Source of the DNA: Poronia punctata
Lineage: Eukaryota; Ascomycota; Sordariomycetes; Xylariales; Xylariaceae
Assembly (NCBI GenBank): GCA_022579005.1
Contig: MU401584.1
Coordinates: forward strand, 1-64,000
Direction: 5' to 3'
Length of the DNA stretch: 64,000 nucleotides
Shown: piece by piece, positions 1 through 11,204 of the stretch
Layout: each line of letters opens with the position of its first letter
How positions within the stretch are numbered: the stretch's first letter is position 1
Made by a program: the position numbers and the translations under genes
The notes under the pieces: generated by a model
Told to the model about the DNA's origin: nothing
Databases searched by the model: none
Seen by the model: the letters and a program-made list of their open reading frames with translations, nothing else

Positions 1-3000
1 CTTATAATAATTATTAACTTTAAAATATAGCTACTTTATTAATAGCACTTAAAAATATAGCTAAAATTTGTTTTATTAAATAAAAAACTATATTAATAAA
101 GTTAAATTAATAAAAAGCTTTATAATTTTAAACCTTTATAATAATTATAACTAGGTTTATTAAATTAAATATATAAAGTATTTTAAAAGCTTTACTATAA
201 TTTTTAGCTAGTATAGTTTTAATTACTTTTTTATAAAAAAATACTAAAGCAATAAGCATTTTATTTAAAATATTAATAGTATGCTTATTAAGCAAAAAGC
301 TTTTTATTAATAGCAATTATAATTAAAGTTTAAAAGTTTTGCTAGCTAAAAAGCTTTAAAAAAAAGCATAATAGTATTAAACTTATTATAAGCTTTATAG
401 CTTTTTTATAAAAGTAAAAAAGTATATATTTAAATTTACTATTAAAAATATTATATTATAGCAATATTAATAAAGTACGCTAAAGTAATTTGCTACTAAT
501 ATAAGTTTAAGTTTAGCTATTATTTTATATTATAAAATTAATAAAACCTTTTTTTAATATATAACTTGCTTTTAGCTTATTTATTTTTATAAATAAAAAA
601 GTTAAGTATAGTACTACATAAATATAGTAGCTTTTAACGCTATAATAGCTAAAGCAAAATTTTAATAGCTAAAGCAAGCTACTACTAAAGCTAGTAATAA
701 GCAATCTTAATAAACAAAACTTTTAATAGCTTTAAATAGCTATAAAAAGCTTATTAAATAATAAAATAATAAAGCATTATATTAATTTTACTAAAAAAAA
801 AGTTTTTATAATATATTAATTTATTTTAGCTTTAAAGTGCTAAAAATAGCAACTTTTTTAGCTAAAACAAATTATAACATAATTAGTATATATGCTAATT
901 ACGCTTTATATTATAAAGTAGCTATAAAATTAAAAAAAGCTAGCTTGATTTTTGTTTTTATATATATAGCTATTATTTTTGCATTACTTTTTAAACCTAA
1001 ATACCTAGCTATTTATTATATATACAATATACTAAGTTATGCTTTTTAAAATACCTTTATAAAGCCGTAATTAATGCAAAGCCCTTAAAACCTAGTTAAT
1101 ACGTTTACTTTAGCTAGACCTCTTTTAGTATAAAGTTAAAGTAATCTTTAAAAGTTTTTAATTTTTATTATAATAATAAAATAAAAAACGTAGCTTTTTA
1201 TTTAAGTTAAATAAATTTTTTTATACCTTTATAACATAAAAAAATAAAAACCTTTTAAGTTTTATAGCATACTTTTATTTTATTTAAAAAACGCTAGCTA
1301 ACTATAGTATTAAATGCTTTTAAGTTAGCATATATAGTAAATATATTTTTTTAGTTAAAAAATCTTGCTATAATCTTTATATATATATATTTTAAAAGTG
1401 CTTTTTGTTTATAAACTTATATTAGTTTTGCATTTATATATGTTTTGTTTTTAGGTTATATTTTAGTATTTATTATATAAAAAACTTTACTATTTTTTAA
1501 TTATTTTAAAAAAATGTTTAAATTTAGTATGTTTTATATTGTTAGTTATTAGTAGTTAAATAATAAAACCTTTAATAAAGTTTTTAATAAAGTTTTTAAT
1601 AAAGTTTCTAATATCTTATAAAAAATTTTTATAATATGCTTTATATATTAGTTATAAAATAAAAACAGTTTATAGCATTTTTTACATGTTTTTTTAAACT
1701 TAAAAGCTAAAAATAAAAGTTTAATAGTTACTAGGTTAAATAAATAAACAGTATTATTTTAATTATTGTTTACTTTTATAATATTATAAGTGCTTTTATT
1801 TTTATTATTTAATACTTTTTTTAAAAGAAAATATTTTTTTTATATAAGCTTTATTTTTTAAAATATTTTATTATTTTAATTTTATATAACGTATGCTTTA
1901 TTAACTTAGTTATTAAAATAATATTTGTTTATAAGTTATTTAACTTATTTATTTTAACGTTAACGTTAATATTTATAATTACTATAAGGATTTTTATAAC
2001 TATATTTATAAAAGCGTTAACTTTAATACTTATTATTTTATTTTTATTAGTATTTATTATTTTATTTTTTAAAGCTAAAACGTTTTTTTCTATTTATCTT
2101 GCTAGTTACTTAATTATTTTTATAATACGTGCTTTATTTTTTATTATAGCTTTAATTATAGCTTTTTATTTAGTAATTATTATTATGCTATTTTTTAGCA
2201 TTATAAATATAAGTAAAAGTAAGTATATATATAGCACTAAAAAGTTTTTAGTTAATAAACATTTTAAGCTAAATAATTATACGTTTATATATTATTACCT
2301 TTTTTTTAAATATATAAAGTATATATTAAATATAGTATTTATATTTAATTTAATAATTAGCTATTAAAGTAGTAAGTATACTATATTATAAATTTACATT
2401 AGCTATTAAATAAAAATAGTTAGTTTTGCTACTTTAGCATATTATATTATTTTAGCAGCTTATAAATAAATTAATTTATTATTTTTAAGTTTTTTAGCGT
2501 TATAATAATTTTTTTAACTATAAAAAGCTATTAAAGCATTTATTATAAGCATTTAAAATTATTAGCGCAATATTATTAGCGCTAGGTTATTATTTGCTAA
2601 TATTAAAGTATGCAGTTTAAAAAAACATTTTTTTAACTACTAAGCCTATATATTATTACAAAGTAATTGCAAAAAATCTTATTAAATTACTTTAGCTCTT
2701 GCTAAGTTTTAAAAGTGTTTTTTAATACTATTTTTAAATAGTAAAACGTTTTTTTAGTATATATTTATCTTAATAGTAACGTAGTTACCTTATTTAAAAG
2801 ACGTTTTTATATTTAAATAAAAGTAGCTTATTTAGTAAATCTTTTAACTATAAAGGAAGTTATTAAGTTAGTTCTATTAGTTAGCTTGATTTTATTAAAG
2901 TAAATATAGTGTTTAGGCTATTATTTTTATTATCTTAGTAATATTATTAGTTTTTAGTATAGCTATTTTATTTTTATTTAGTATTTTTAGTACTAGATTT

Positions 3001-4370
3001 TATATTTTAAATAGTTTAATAAGTAATGCTTTTAATAGCTTAATAAAAGGTAAGTATAGTTTAGCTAGTAGTTTAGCTAATTTTTTTACTAATAAAAACG
3101 TTGCTATTATATTTATTAAATAAAAAGCTAATATTTATTAAGCTAAATTTAGTACTAATAGTATAAATAAACTACTATTTAATAAGGTTTAGTTAAAATT
3201 AAATATAAAAAGCCTTTATTTAATAAGTATATATTATTTGTTTAATAAAATATTTTTGCAGTTTTTAGTATATAACTATATTGCTTAGTTATATAGCCTA
3301 TTTACTTTTAACTTAAAAGTTTATTTATTTATTTGCTAGCTTATAAAGTATAGTAATAAAGCTAGTATTTAGCTAGTTTGTTATATAAATAAAGTAAGCT
3401 ATTATTATTAAAAGTTAAAGTATTTGTTTATAATACTTTTAAAGTGTTTTATTTTTAAATTAGTTTTAGCTTAGTTAATATTTTAGTTTTTTTTATCTTT
3501 TAAAAATTTAAGCATTGTAATATATTATTAAATTGTTTAAATTATTTATATATTATTTATAAGTAGGTATAAAAAGTATAGTATTAAATACTTTTTAACA
3601 AGTTAATTTTAAAAGTATTTTTTTTAATAATACTAAACGCTTTTTTAATTTAAAAGTTCTACTTTTTTTAATTTGTTTTTTTTATTTGTTTATATAATAT
3701 ATAGTTTATATTATAAACAATAAAGTAAAAAGTAATAAAGAAAAAAAAATAAAAAAAAAGGTAAGGCTTTAAACTATAGCTTTTTATTATTTATAATTTT
3801 TAGTTAACAAGTTTTTTTTAATAGTTAAATAATTTTTATAATATATTGTTTAGGTTATTTTAATTTTAGGTCTTATACGTTATAAAGATCCTATCCTTTA
3901 TTTAATAGTATATAATTATAGTGCAGCTAATTAAACAGTGTTGCTAGCTACTAAAGTAATAGCATTAAGTTAATTAGTTAAAATAAAATAAATTAATTTT
4001 AAGATCTAAGATAGCTGTTAGTAGCTAGAGCTACTTTATAAAGATGCCTAGGGCACTAGTTAGCAGTTATGTAACTATAGGTTATATAACTAGGTTATAT
4101 AACCGTACACTAAAGATCTTCTAGATTGTTTAGATATATTGTATTAATATAGCTATATAAATAATTATTTATACTTTTTTTATTTTTTAGTAGCAGCTTA
4201 ACTACAATTTATAATTAAAATGCTATAAAAAAAAGTCTAAGATAATTATATATTTTTTATAAGCTCTACATATATTAAAAAGTGTAGGAAGTACTTATAT
4301 ATACAAATTAGGTAGAGCCAAGTACCTTAACTTTAAGCTCTATTGTAGCGGTTGTCTATAGTACTTAATA
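1..4370. repeat. AT-rich, RIP-like decayed repeat island
   Basis: The whole stretch is overwhelmingly A and T, in sharp contrast with the roughly 50% GC sequence after about 4400. CpG is almost absent and most surviving G and C bases sit in GpC pairs (AGCT, AGCA, TGCT). No open frame longer than about 70 codons occurs and none resembles a known protein. This is what repeat-induced point mutation leaves behind in ascomycete repeats, so I infer a decayed transposable element or nest of elements, but no terminal repeat or recognisable reverse transcriptase or transposase remains. Its left end is outside the window. The transition to normal composition occurs over about 4000-4400. Confidence 0.8.
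4080..4103. repeat. Tandem palindromic GGTTATATAAC repeat
   Basis: The 11-mer ggttatataac occurs at 4080-4090 and again at 4093-4103, separated by two bases. GTTATATAAC within it is self-complementary. It lies at the right edge of the AT-rich island and might belong to the terminal part (for example an LTR) of the decayed element; that link is inference. Confidence 0.5.
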
Positions 4371-4646
4371 GGTTCGTTATTCCGTTCTCCAGGGGTCAAT
4401 GGATCCACACTCCTTCGCTGCCCTAATCTTTTCCCAGAAGCTTTGGACATGCGCCCCAAGAGTCTGGGTTTACAGTGGTTACCTAATCGGTACATGATTA
4501 TCTAAACTAAGACGCGTTTAGAGGATATTCACGCGTCGACATCAGCTTACCAAATGGAATGTGTGCAACAACCAGACGGATTTCCAAGGGCGCCATATCA
4601 TGATTATAAACGAATAGACTTGGTATAGCGATGCATCGGGACCTCG

Positions 4647-7600
4647 ATGGCGAAGTGGAAGGAGCTTGGCGAGGTGCCCGATTCGGACGACGAAAGCACC
4701 TGGGATAGCGAAGAGTGCCTCCCAGACTCCCTGCTGCCGGCTCGCCAATCGGATACAAACGCTGCGGAAGATGCGAAGAACCTTGTGCCAGTAGGCGCTA
4801 AAGCTACTGATGAGGTTCAAAGTGTTTGGGACGTACCCCAATCGTCACAGAGCTCTGCCGGTCGAGACAGTCGGCCCCCTAGTCCAAGTTCAGATCAGCC
4901 CAGGCTCTCTACTCCTACGAAAACAGGCACCCCGACCCGTGACCCACGAGAAGAAAATGCTGCTCCTCCAGCCTCTAGTTCTGAGCCGGGAGATACCGCC
5001 AAAAATGACGCAAAGGCTACTACCGAAGCTCCAGCTAGAAGCAACCAGTCAGCACCAAACTCCCAGCCAGACGTTTCTCGAGACGTTGAAGATGATGCGC
5101 ACGCTACTCGGAGCGATGACGCCGTCCCAACCATGACCGGGCGGCCGATTGAAGTCATCATTGAAACGAGGGCACCAGATATTGGACAATTCATCCACGA
5201 GAGCAGTTGGCCGATGCGGTCACTACGTCCGAGAAAACCAATCCAAGAGCATCCGTATCTTCTCGAGAGTGTCCAATACAGCAAACAATGGCGGTCCCGT
5301 GGACTGCGGCCCGTGCGAGTAGAAGTCGAGGAACAAGCGAGGAGACGACAGGAAGAAGACTCTCAGGAGCAGGACTTCGAGGACGATAGTCAGAGTACTA
5401 GTCAGGATATTGCCCCAGAGATTACCGATGAATCTCAAGGGACCGCCCGATTTGCGCCTTCCCTGGAAGTAGACGAACTAGCGTTGTCAGATATTGGCGA
5501 GACATCTCCTAATCCTAACTCTCCCATACCGGGCGGAGTAGCAGCGCAGAGTTCACAAGAGGATGAGGAATTTCCTGATCCGAAGGATTTGGACAAGTGG
5601 AATTTCAAGAAAGACAGGCGCAAAATTCCTAAACGAAGAGCGTCGCCAAATGTTTCCTCAAGACGGAAACAGCCGAAACTTGGTGTTTCGACCCGACCAG
5701 TGGACTCCTTGCCCGTACTACCGGATATTAGCGGCATATTTGACGTTCCGGCTTCACCACCTCCGACAAGCCCCGGCGTTCTTGTCACTACCCCGATGAC
5801 GGCTGTGAATCAACTTGGAAAGAAGACTAGGACTCATGATGTCCTCACCCCCAAGCCCAGTAGTAACATCTCCTCCCGTAGTCATAGTCCCGCACCAGTT
5901 CACCAAAACGGTGGGGTGATCGACCTAACGGCGCTAGAGGATAGGGATGATGACGATGACGATCTCACAGATGCCCTCGACCTCGATGCTGCCTCGAAAG
6001 AAGAAGAAGACCCTGATGCGATACGTCAAGCTGCAAGGCGAATGCGCGGGGTTCTGCCAGCTTCTTGGCTCCGACTCGATCAGCAGACATCCATACAGAA
6101 GAAGGCAAAGTCCACCACCAGGCATCAAAGTCCTGTGCTATCGCCTGAACGTTCTACCAGGAAAGGTGTAGCGCAGCGGCGCATCATAACGCCGCGAGCA
6201 GAGAGCAGGCCTACCTTGTTTCTTGACGACTCGGATGACTCGGGAGACTCCGATGCTACAGTGCGGCTGCCGAATCGTGATATACCTCGTGATATACCTC
6301 GTGATATACCTCGTCATGATACTATTCCTGCCTTTGACGACGATGCAGGATCTGTGATTGAAGAGGATCAGATAGACCGCATGCTACCCGGCCGCAGAAA
6401 GAGGAGCGCACCGCCAACGGGACCGCAGAAGAGACGGAAACGAGACCAACAGTCAATATTCCGCGGTCAGCCAAACGAAAGAAAACGACAACAACGTATT
6501 ACTGGGCTTATTAGCCATAGCAAGTCCGGCTCCAATCCTCAGGTTAGGCGTGTGCCCTTGTCCAACGAGGAAACGCCAACTAGGCGAACAAGCCAGAAAA
6601 AGAAGGGCAATAAGAGGGTTACGACTTCCCAGCCCCCAAGGCTCGGTATATTGGATGTTGTCGAACCGGGTGCGCCTGATTTCCTCCGTGTTGCCGCTCG
6701 AACGGCGGGTAAGAGACGTGACCAGGGCCGTGCAAGCCCATCGAAGAAATTAATCATGCTAGGAGTTCGGCAGGATGCCATCGACGTCGGCAATGTCTTG
6801 AGCCACTGGAATCAAGGAATACTCCAGCCGAAAAAGGTAACTCGTCCAGCTGCTGCTCCGCAACGTCGTCACGGCGGACCGGCCCAGACGCCTGCTCAAG
6901 ATGGTGTTCTCCGTGCACCAAAGGCTGTAGGAGATAGACCTACTACTCGCCCTAAACGCTCGAAACTATTCGTGCGACCTCGTCGAATGGCTAAGCAAGC
7001 TAGTATGAGAGATTTTATAGATGTTGGAACGAGTCACGATGTTGAATCTGGTCACGACGCAGATGATTTTTCTATCGCTACGTCTGACACACGGGATCCT
7101 GCATTCCGACCTGCTCAGCTAGAATCAGCCGGGAATGCTACTACTCGACACGAGTTTGCCGCAAGGAAAAAAGCTCTGGATGCGTTATATCGGCAGTCGC
7201 GCAAAAAGCTCCCCCTCGCTCGAACAATTCGCCTCGAAGAATACGTGAACAGACAAACGGTTTCAGATAACGGGCACTCGGTGATGACTGAAACACTACT
7301 ACAACAACAGGAAGAAAGCAGAGGCCCTACCGGACCGTCGAGAAATAAGGCCAGAACAAGGTTTAGGAAACAAAATCATCCTCGGGCCATAGATGTTTCT
7401 GCTCCCCAATACTCACATGCCAACGACCCATTGCCATGTGAGCCGAGCCCTTCCCCAATGGTGGATGACATGTCCAACGGCGAAGGGACCGGGAAGCTGT
7501 CTGGGCTGGGCCCCTATGGCGTGCATTATACCCAGCACTTTGAAATGTTCCCCCTCGATGCCGGCGTCTTTTTTCACCAAAGCACGTTAATAGGCAGTGG

Positions 7601-10600
7601 TCGGTTAAAGCGAGCCCTTGACACCAAAACTGCGGATGGTTTGAGCCATAGCCGGGGTCACTGTACCTTTACTATTGATGAAATGACACTACACTGGGGT
7701 TCATGGGACGACAGGACGTCTTCCCAGCTGGGCATCGTCTTCGACTGGGCGTGGGACCGGCTGGATCCCACCTCTTCTTCTACCGCGGACGGACGTTCCG
7801 TGACTGCAATACAAGCAGTAGACTTCGTTTTGGCCTATCTACAGGATCATCTAAGCTTCGGCAAAACAGATGTCCATAACCTGTTTGCGGACCGCCTAGT
7901 TGAGGTCTTGAGGAGCCTAGAGCTACGTCTCAAGGAGCCGCCGAGTGACCTATCACATATGACTCCCTACTGGATTGACGCTCTGACGCGTATTTTAGTT
8001 GTCACAGTGCAGACGCTGCGATTGTGTCAAGGCCTTGACCAGACATCGGCGGCATTCCAAATGGAGGACATATTGAAGGGCATCGCTGCAGCCACGGCTA
8101 GCATACTACTCCGAAATGGCCTTGATGATGTTCGGAGCGTTTACAACCGTCTACAGCAAGCTTCCTTCCGTGATATTGGAATCAAGAATGACGAGCATAC
8201 CTTGATGTGCTGGGTTACGATGATTCGGGTTCTAGAAGGAGCCCGCATACCTAGAGCTTCCTTTTGGGAAGTAGTATCTTCCGCCGTCCTGAATCCGAGT
8301 GTGGACAATACTTGTGATGCGGCGATGCTCGAACGGGCCTGGCGCTGCTTGTTTACACTCCTTCCACTCGGGGAGTTTGACGATACAGGCATCGCTATCT
8401 CGGGCAGGCGTCACACAATGCCATTAGAAGGTTGGACAATCCCGCAACGACTGTTACAGCGCGTGTTCTCCCTGTACCGGAGCAATAGTCGGCAGGCCCC
8501 AGGCTTCAACGATTATCTTCGAGCCGTCGTGGGCCGTTGCCACTATCTGGTAGAGCAATGGGGTTGGTACAAATGCAATGCCATCTTGGGAACGATATTC
8601 GATTTCTTTGCTGTCCATGATCTCCATAACCTTCGGAATGAGGAGGTCTACCAATCCCCGCAGTTTCTTGATCAGCTTTCAGAGTCGCCGTCGCTTGCCA
8701 CCTCGCCCGAGGATCGATGTTTCCACATATTTCTAAAACTCATTGCCCTGTCCGTCAAACGGCTGAGGAAGGTTGGGAAGACGAACGAAGTCAAGAACCT
8801 GATTGCTCGCCTTCTTCCGAACCACAACCGGCAGTATAACAAGACGATGGCAACCCACGAAACCGAGATAGCCGCACTCAGGAACCACCACGATCTTCTT
8901 TGCACCCTTTTCTGGGCCGCACCTGCGGAGATGAGGCCAAGCATCCAAGGGATCGAAGGTCTCGTAGACCTCAGCAGTTCGCACAAAGAAGCATGTCTAA
9001 TCAGCTTGCGTGCCTGGAGCCGACTGTCGAGATTCGTCGTATCGTGCGGCGGGGAGATTTCGGCATATAGACCGTTGGCAGAGTGGCAAAGAAACATATT
9101 TCATCAAGTATTGGAGCAGTTTTTGTCTGTCGAGCTCGAAGTTAACCGGCAGCTCTTGAGCATGTCGGCTGAAGCGTGTAGGACCATCACCGAGGCGCAT
9201 AAACAGGCTGTCATCAATGGGAACAAAAAGGTTGCTACCGAGTTACTACACTATTCGATCAAGGCATCCCTCGACGTCATGCGTCACACGGCAACTCTAG
9301 ACGACGCCTCGTTTGTCCTTAATTCCTATCCTCTGGAACAAATATTTATCCGTATGTCGTTTTCGTCTGCCAAATCCGAGTGGGATATATTGCAGGTGGC
9401 GCTTGATATTCTTGATCACTATCTTGTACGGGTCAATAGATGTGATAGCTCTGAACCGCTCGGTGGGGAGTCATCCCGACATCAAGAGGACGCCATCATG
9501 TTGCTTGAGCGCAAGTTTGCCTCGCCTTTCATATCAACAGTTCGAGGCCTTGTCAATTCGCAGCCCAAAGAGACGACCATCGTTCAGGAGCGGGGTCGTG
9601 ACCGTTGCATCGAGGAAGCTGTGATTCTAGCTAGTAGACTGGCGGCATGTTTGATCCATGCTCGACTTGCACGTTTTCAGCAGTTCTTCCGAGCGGGAAG
9701 CTATCATCTTTTCCAACACCCTTCGGAACCAACGATGTCTCCCAGTCGGAAGTACTTTGCGCTCTTCTTGGCTACAATGGTCGATGGGGGGTTCGTGGAT
9801 TTCAAGGATGTCGGCCTAACTCCCTTGGATCTCTACTTGGCTGAAATTACCAAGCCAACTGCGTACCTGGCTTACGAGAATCGACTAGCCCTCGGGTTGA
9901 AGAAACTTGGCGAGGCCCACCTGGAGAATGCCGTGATAGAAGTCGGGAATACACCGGATTACAGCTCCAACAGGGCCCTGTTCAACTACTCCATCGTTTC
10001 CATGCGCAAAGCACTACACCGGGCGGATGCTGGCCAGAAGGCCCTGTTGCAAAATGGCTTTTCCAAGGCGCTCCGCTTGGTAATGGAGCGTATGAAGTCC
10101 GACTTGAAGTCGATGGTAGCTAATTCGCCTGAGCATCTGGGCTTTGTTGGCTTTGTTCGGTCCATCATCGTCCTCGTTCGATCCCAAGACATATGTCCGG
10201 TCGACTCGTTTTACTACCAGATTAGTCAGGTATACTCCCCTTCCAAGCAAGATCCCCGGCTGCAGACAGCCAGCATATTGTCCTGGGGACTTAAGCTCGA
10301 AGAGGGCGATGCGATCAAGGCTGCCTCTGGCTTGTTTTACTTGCTCTTTCCGAGCTTCAAGATTGCGCTTGCGAATGGAGAACTGGGAAATGAAATCAGC
10401 ATACTCAAAGAAGGCATGCAACACGTGTGTGTGTTCAGTTTTATGCTGAACAATATGCTGCCGGCCATCATCAGGGCTACCACGCGAGCCCCTGAAGCCT
10501 GGATCCTTCTCGATACCTATGTCGAGGCCATAGGCAGCAAGCTCTCTTGGCCTGCTATGCACAGATATCTTGACGGAGACGATATGATGGGTGTCCTAGC

Positions 10601-11204
10601 ACTGCACACAGTGGTGTTGACAAGTGCCGCTAGTTTGCAAGCTCTGCCGTCCTCCCAGCTTCGGCCCGAGCATATAATGTCCTTGACCAGCATGGTCCGA
10701 CTACTCAATACCCTCTCGCCATCGGCCAGAGCATACCTCCTGAATGAGCCGGCATCTCTAACTGCCGAGAGACTTAACGAGGCAATAGAGGAGGTGACCG
10801 ACTTCACACGCGCAGCAGACACATACCTCTCCGACGCTGTTGGACTTTGGGACCAAGAACCCAGGCCGGAGGTGGATCGCCTGCGTCTCTTTGGGGGGCT
10901 CGGAATACCCATGCCAGAAGAAGCATTGCCCAGTCATGAACAGATCGACAGGTTTTGCAAGCACATGGTTCAAGATATACGGAACAATTGGGTCTCGGAT
11001 GAGACAGTTATCACAGTCAGGGGCCCGTCAAATCTACAGAGGCCCTCAGCTACACAGTCGGGACAGGGAACGGCCATACCCAAATGGGGACTAAGAGGCC
11101 TCTTGAGTGAACTGGGGAAAGAGATTAAGATTTGGAATCACTTGAACGATATGATGACAAGAACGGCGTCGCACACAGCGTCGCTTGATGACTTTCTTTT
11201 TTGA
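4647..11204 (+). CDS. mus7: Mus7/Mms22 family DNA-damage repair scaffold protein
   Basis: Single-exon gene of 2185 codons. Mus7 (fission yeast) and Mms22 (budding yeast) act with a cullin/Rtt101-type ubiquitin ligase and Rtt107/Brc1 in recovery of broken or stalled replication forks in the nucleus. The assignment rests on the characteristic start MAKWKELGEVPDSDDE, the very long acidic, Ser/Pro-rich, low-complexity N-terminal part (about residues 1-900) with basic nuclear-localisation-like clusters (RRKIPKRR, RKRSAPP, PQKRRKRD), and a C-terminal helical part (about 950-2140) with the family's layout, including a segment starting SRFVVSCGGEISAYRPLAEW near 1465. Length suits the family in filamentous fungi. 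A short in-frame 12-bp repeat (DIPR, three times) lies near residues 543-555. The chosen ATG is the first in frame, about 280 bp from the AT-rich island, so the gene directly borders heterochromatin-like DNA. Family confident; exact partners inferred. Confidence 0.85.
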   Translation: MAKWKELGEVPDSDDESTWDSEECLPDSLLPARQSDTNAAEDAKNLVPVGAKATDEVQSVWDVPQSSQSSAGRDSRPPSPSSDQPRLSTPTKTGTPTRDPREENAAPPASSSEPGDTAKNDAKATTEAPARSNQSAPNSQPDVSRDVEDDAHATRSDDAVPTMTGRPIEVIIETRAPDIGQFIHESSWPMRSLRPRKPIQEHPYLLESVQYSKQWRSRGLRPVRVEVEEQARRRQEEDSQEQDFEDDSQSTSQDIAPEITDESQGTARFAPSLEVDELALSDIGETSPNPNSPIPGGVAAQSSQEDEEFPDPKDLDKWNFKKDRRKIPKRRASPNVSSRRKQPKLGVSTRPVDSLPVLPDISGIFDVPASPPPTSPGVLVTTPMTAVNQLGKKTRTHDVLTPKPSSNISSRSHSPAPVHQNGGVIDLTALEDRDDDDDDLTDALDLDAASKEEEDPDAIRQAARRMRGVLPASWLRLDQQTSIQKKAKSTTRHQSPVLSPERSTRKGVAQRRIITPRAESRPTLFLDDSDDSGDSDATVRLPNRDIPRDIPRDIPRHDTIPAFDDDAGSVIEEDQIDRMLPGRRKRSAPPTGPQKRRKRDQQSIFRGQPNERKRQQRITGLISHSKSGSNPQVRRVPLSNEETPTRRTSQKKKGNKRVTTSQPPRLGILDVVEPGAPDFLRVAARTAGKRRDQGRASPSKKLIMLGVRQDAIDVGNVLSHWNQGILQPKKVTRPAAAPQRRHGGPAQTPAQDGVLRAPKAVGDRPTTRPKRSKLFVRPRRMAKQASMRDFIDVGTSHDVESGHDADDFSIATSDTRDPAFRPAQLESAGNATTRHEFAARKKALDALYRQSRKKLPLARTIRLEEYVNRQTVSDNGHSVMTETLLQQQEESRGPTGPSRNKARTRFRKQNHPRAIDVSAPQYSHANDPLPCEPSPSPMVDDMSNGEGTGKLSGLGPYGVHYTQHFEMFPLDAGVFFHQSTLIGSGRLKRALDTKTADGLSHSRGHCTFTIDEMTLHWGSWDDRTSSQLGIVFDWAWDRLDPTSSSTADGRSVTAIQAVDFVLAYLQDHLSFGKTDVHNLFADRLVEVLRSLELRLKEPPSDLSHMTPYWIDALTRILVVTVQTLRLCQGLDQTSAAFQMEDILKGIAAATASILLRNGLDDVRSVYNRLQQASFRDIGIKNDEHTLMCWVTMIRVLEGARIPRASFWEVVSSAVLNPSVDNTCDAAMLERAWRCLFTLLPLGEFDDTGIAISGRRHTMPLEGWTIPQRLLQRVFSLYRSNSRQAPGFNDYLRAVVGRCHYLVEQWGWYKCNAILGTIFDFFAVHDLHNLRNEEVYQSPQFLDQLSESPSLATSPEDRCFHIFLKLIALSVKRLRKVGKTNEVKNLIARLLPNHNRQYNKTMATHETEIAALRNHHDLLCTLFWAAPAEMRPSIQGIEGLVDLSSSHKEACLISLRAWSRLSRFVVSCGGEISAYRPLAEWQRNIFHQVLEQFLSVELEVNRQLLSMSAEACRTITEAHKQAVINGNKKVATELLHYSIKASLDVMRHTATLDDASFVLNSYPLEQIFIRMSFSSAKSEWDILQVALDILDHYLVRVNRCDSSEPLGGESSRHQEDAIMLLERKFASPFISTVRGLVNSQPKETTIVQERGRDRCIEEAVILASRLAACLIHARLARFQQFFRAGSYHLFQHPSEPTMSPSRKYFALFLATMVDGGFVDFKDVGLTPLDLYLAEITKPTAYLAYENRLALGLKKLGEAHLENAVIEVGNTPDYSSNRALFNYSIVSMRKALHRADAGQKALLQNGFSKALRLVMERMKSDLKSMVANSPEHLGFVGFVRSIIVLVRSQDICPVDSFYYQISQVYSPSKQDPRLQTASILSWGLKLEEGDAIKAASGLFYLLFPSFKIALANGELGNEISILKEGMQHVCVFSFMLNNMLPAIIRATTRAPEAWILLDTYVEAIGSKLSWPAMHRYLDGDDMMGVLALHTVVLTSAASLQALPSSQLRPEHIMSLTSMVRLLNTLSPSARAYLLNEPASLTAERLNEAIEEVTDFTRAADTYLSDAVGLWDQEPRPEVDRLRLFGGLGIPMPEEALPSHEQIDRFCKHMVQDIRNNWVSDETVITVRGPSNLQRPSATQSGQGTAIPKWGLRGLLSELGKEIKIWNHLNDMMTRTASHTASLDDFLF

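Noticed and set aside
128..2367. Open frames of 60-70 codons inside the AT-rich island (128-316, 837-1049, 2185-2367)
   Set aside because: They consist almost only of Ile, Leu, Tyr, Phe, Lys and Asn, as expected from AT-rich DNA, and show no motif.
4507..4841. Two overlapping minus-strand frames at the Mus7 start
   Set aside because: They are antisense shadows of the Mus7 coding sequence and its leader.
8672..10562. Antisense frames of 140-180 codons within Mus7
   Set aside because: Composition mirrors the sense gene and there is no domain; the sense frame is continuous and family-matched.
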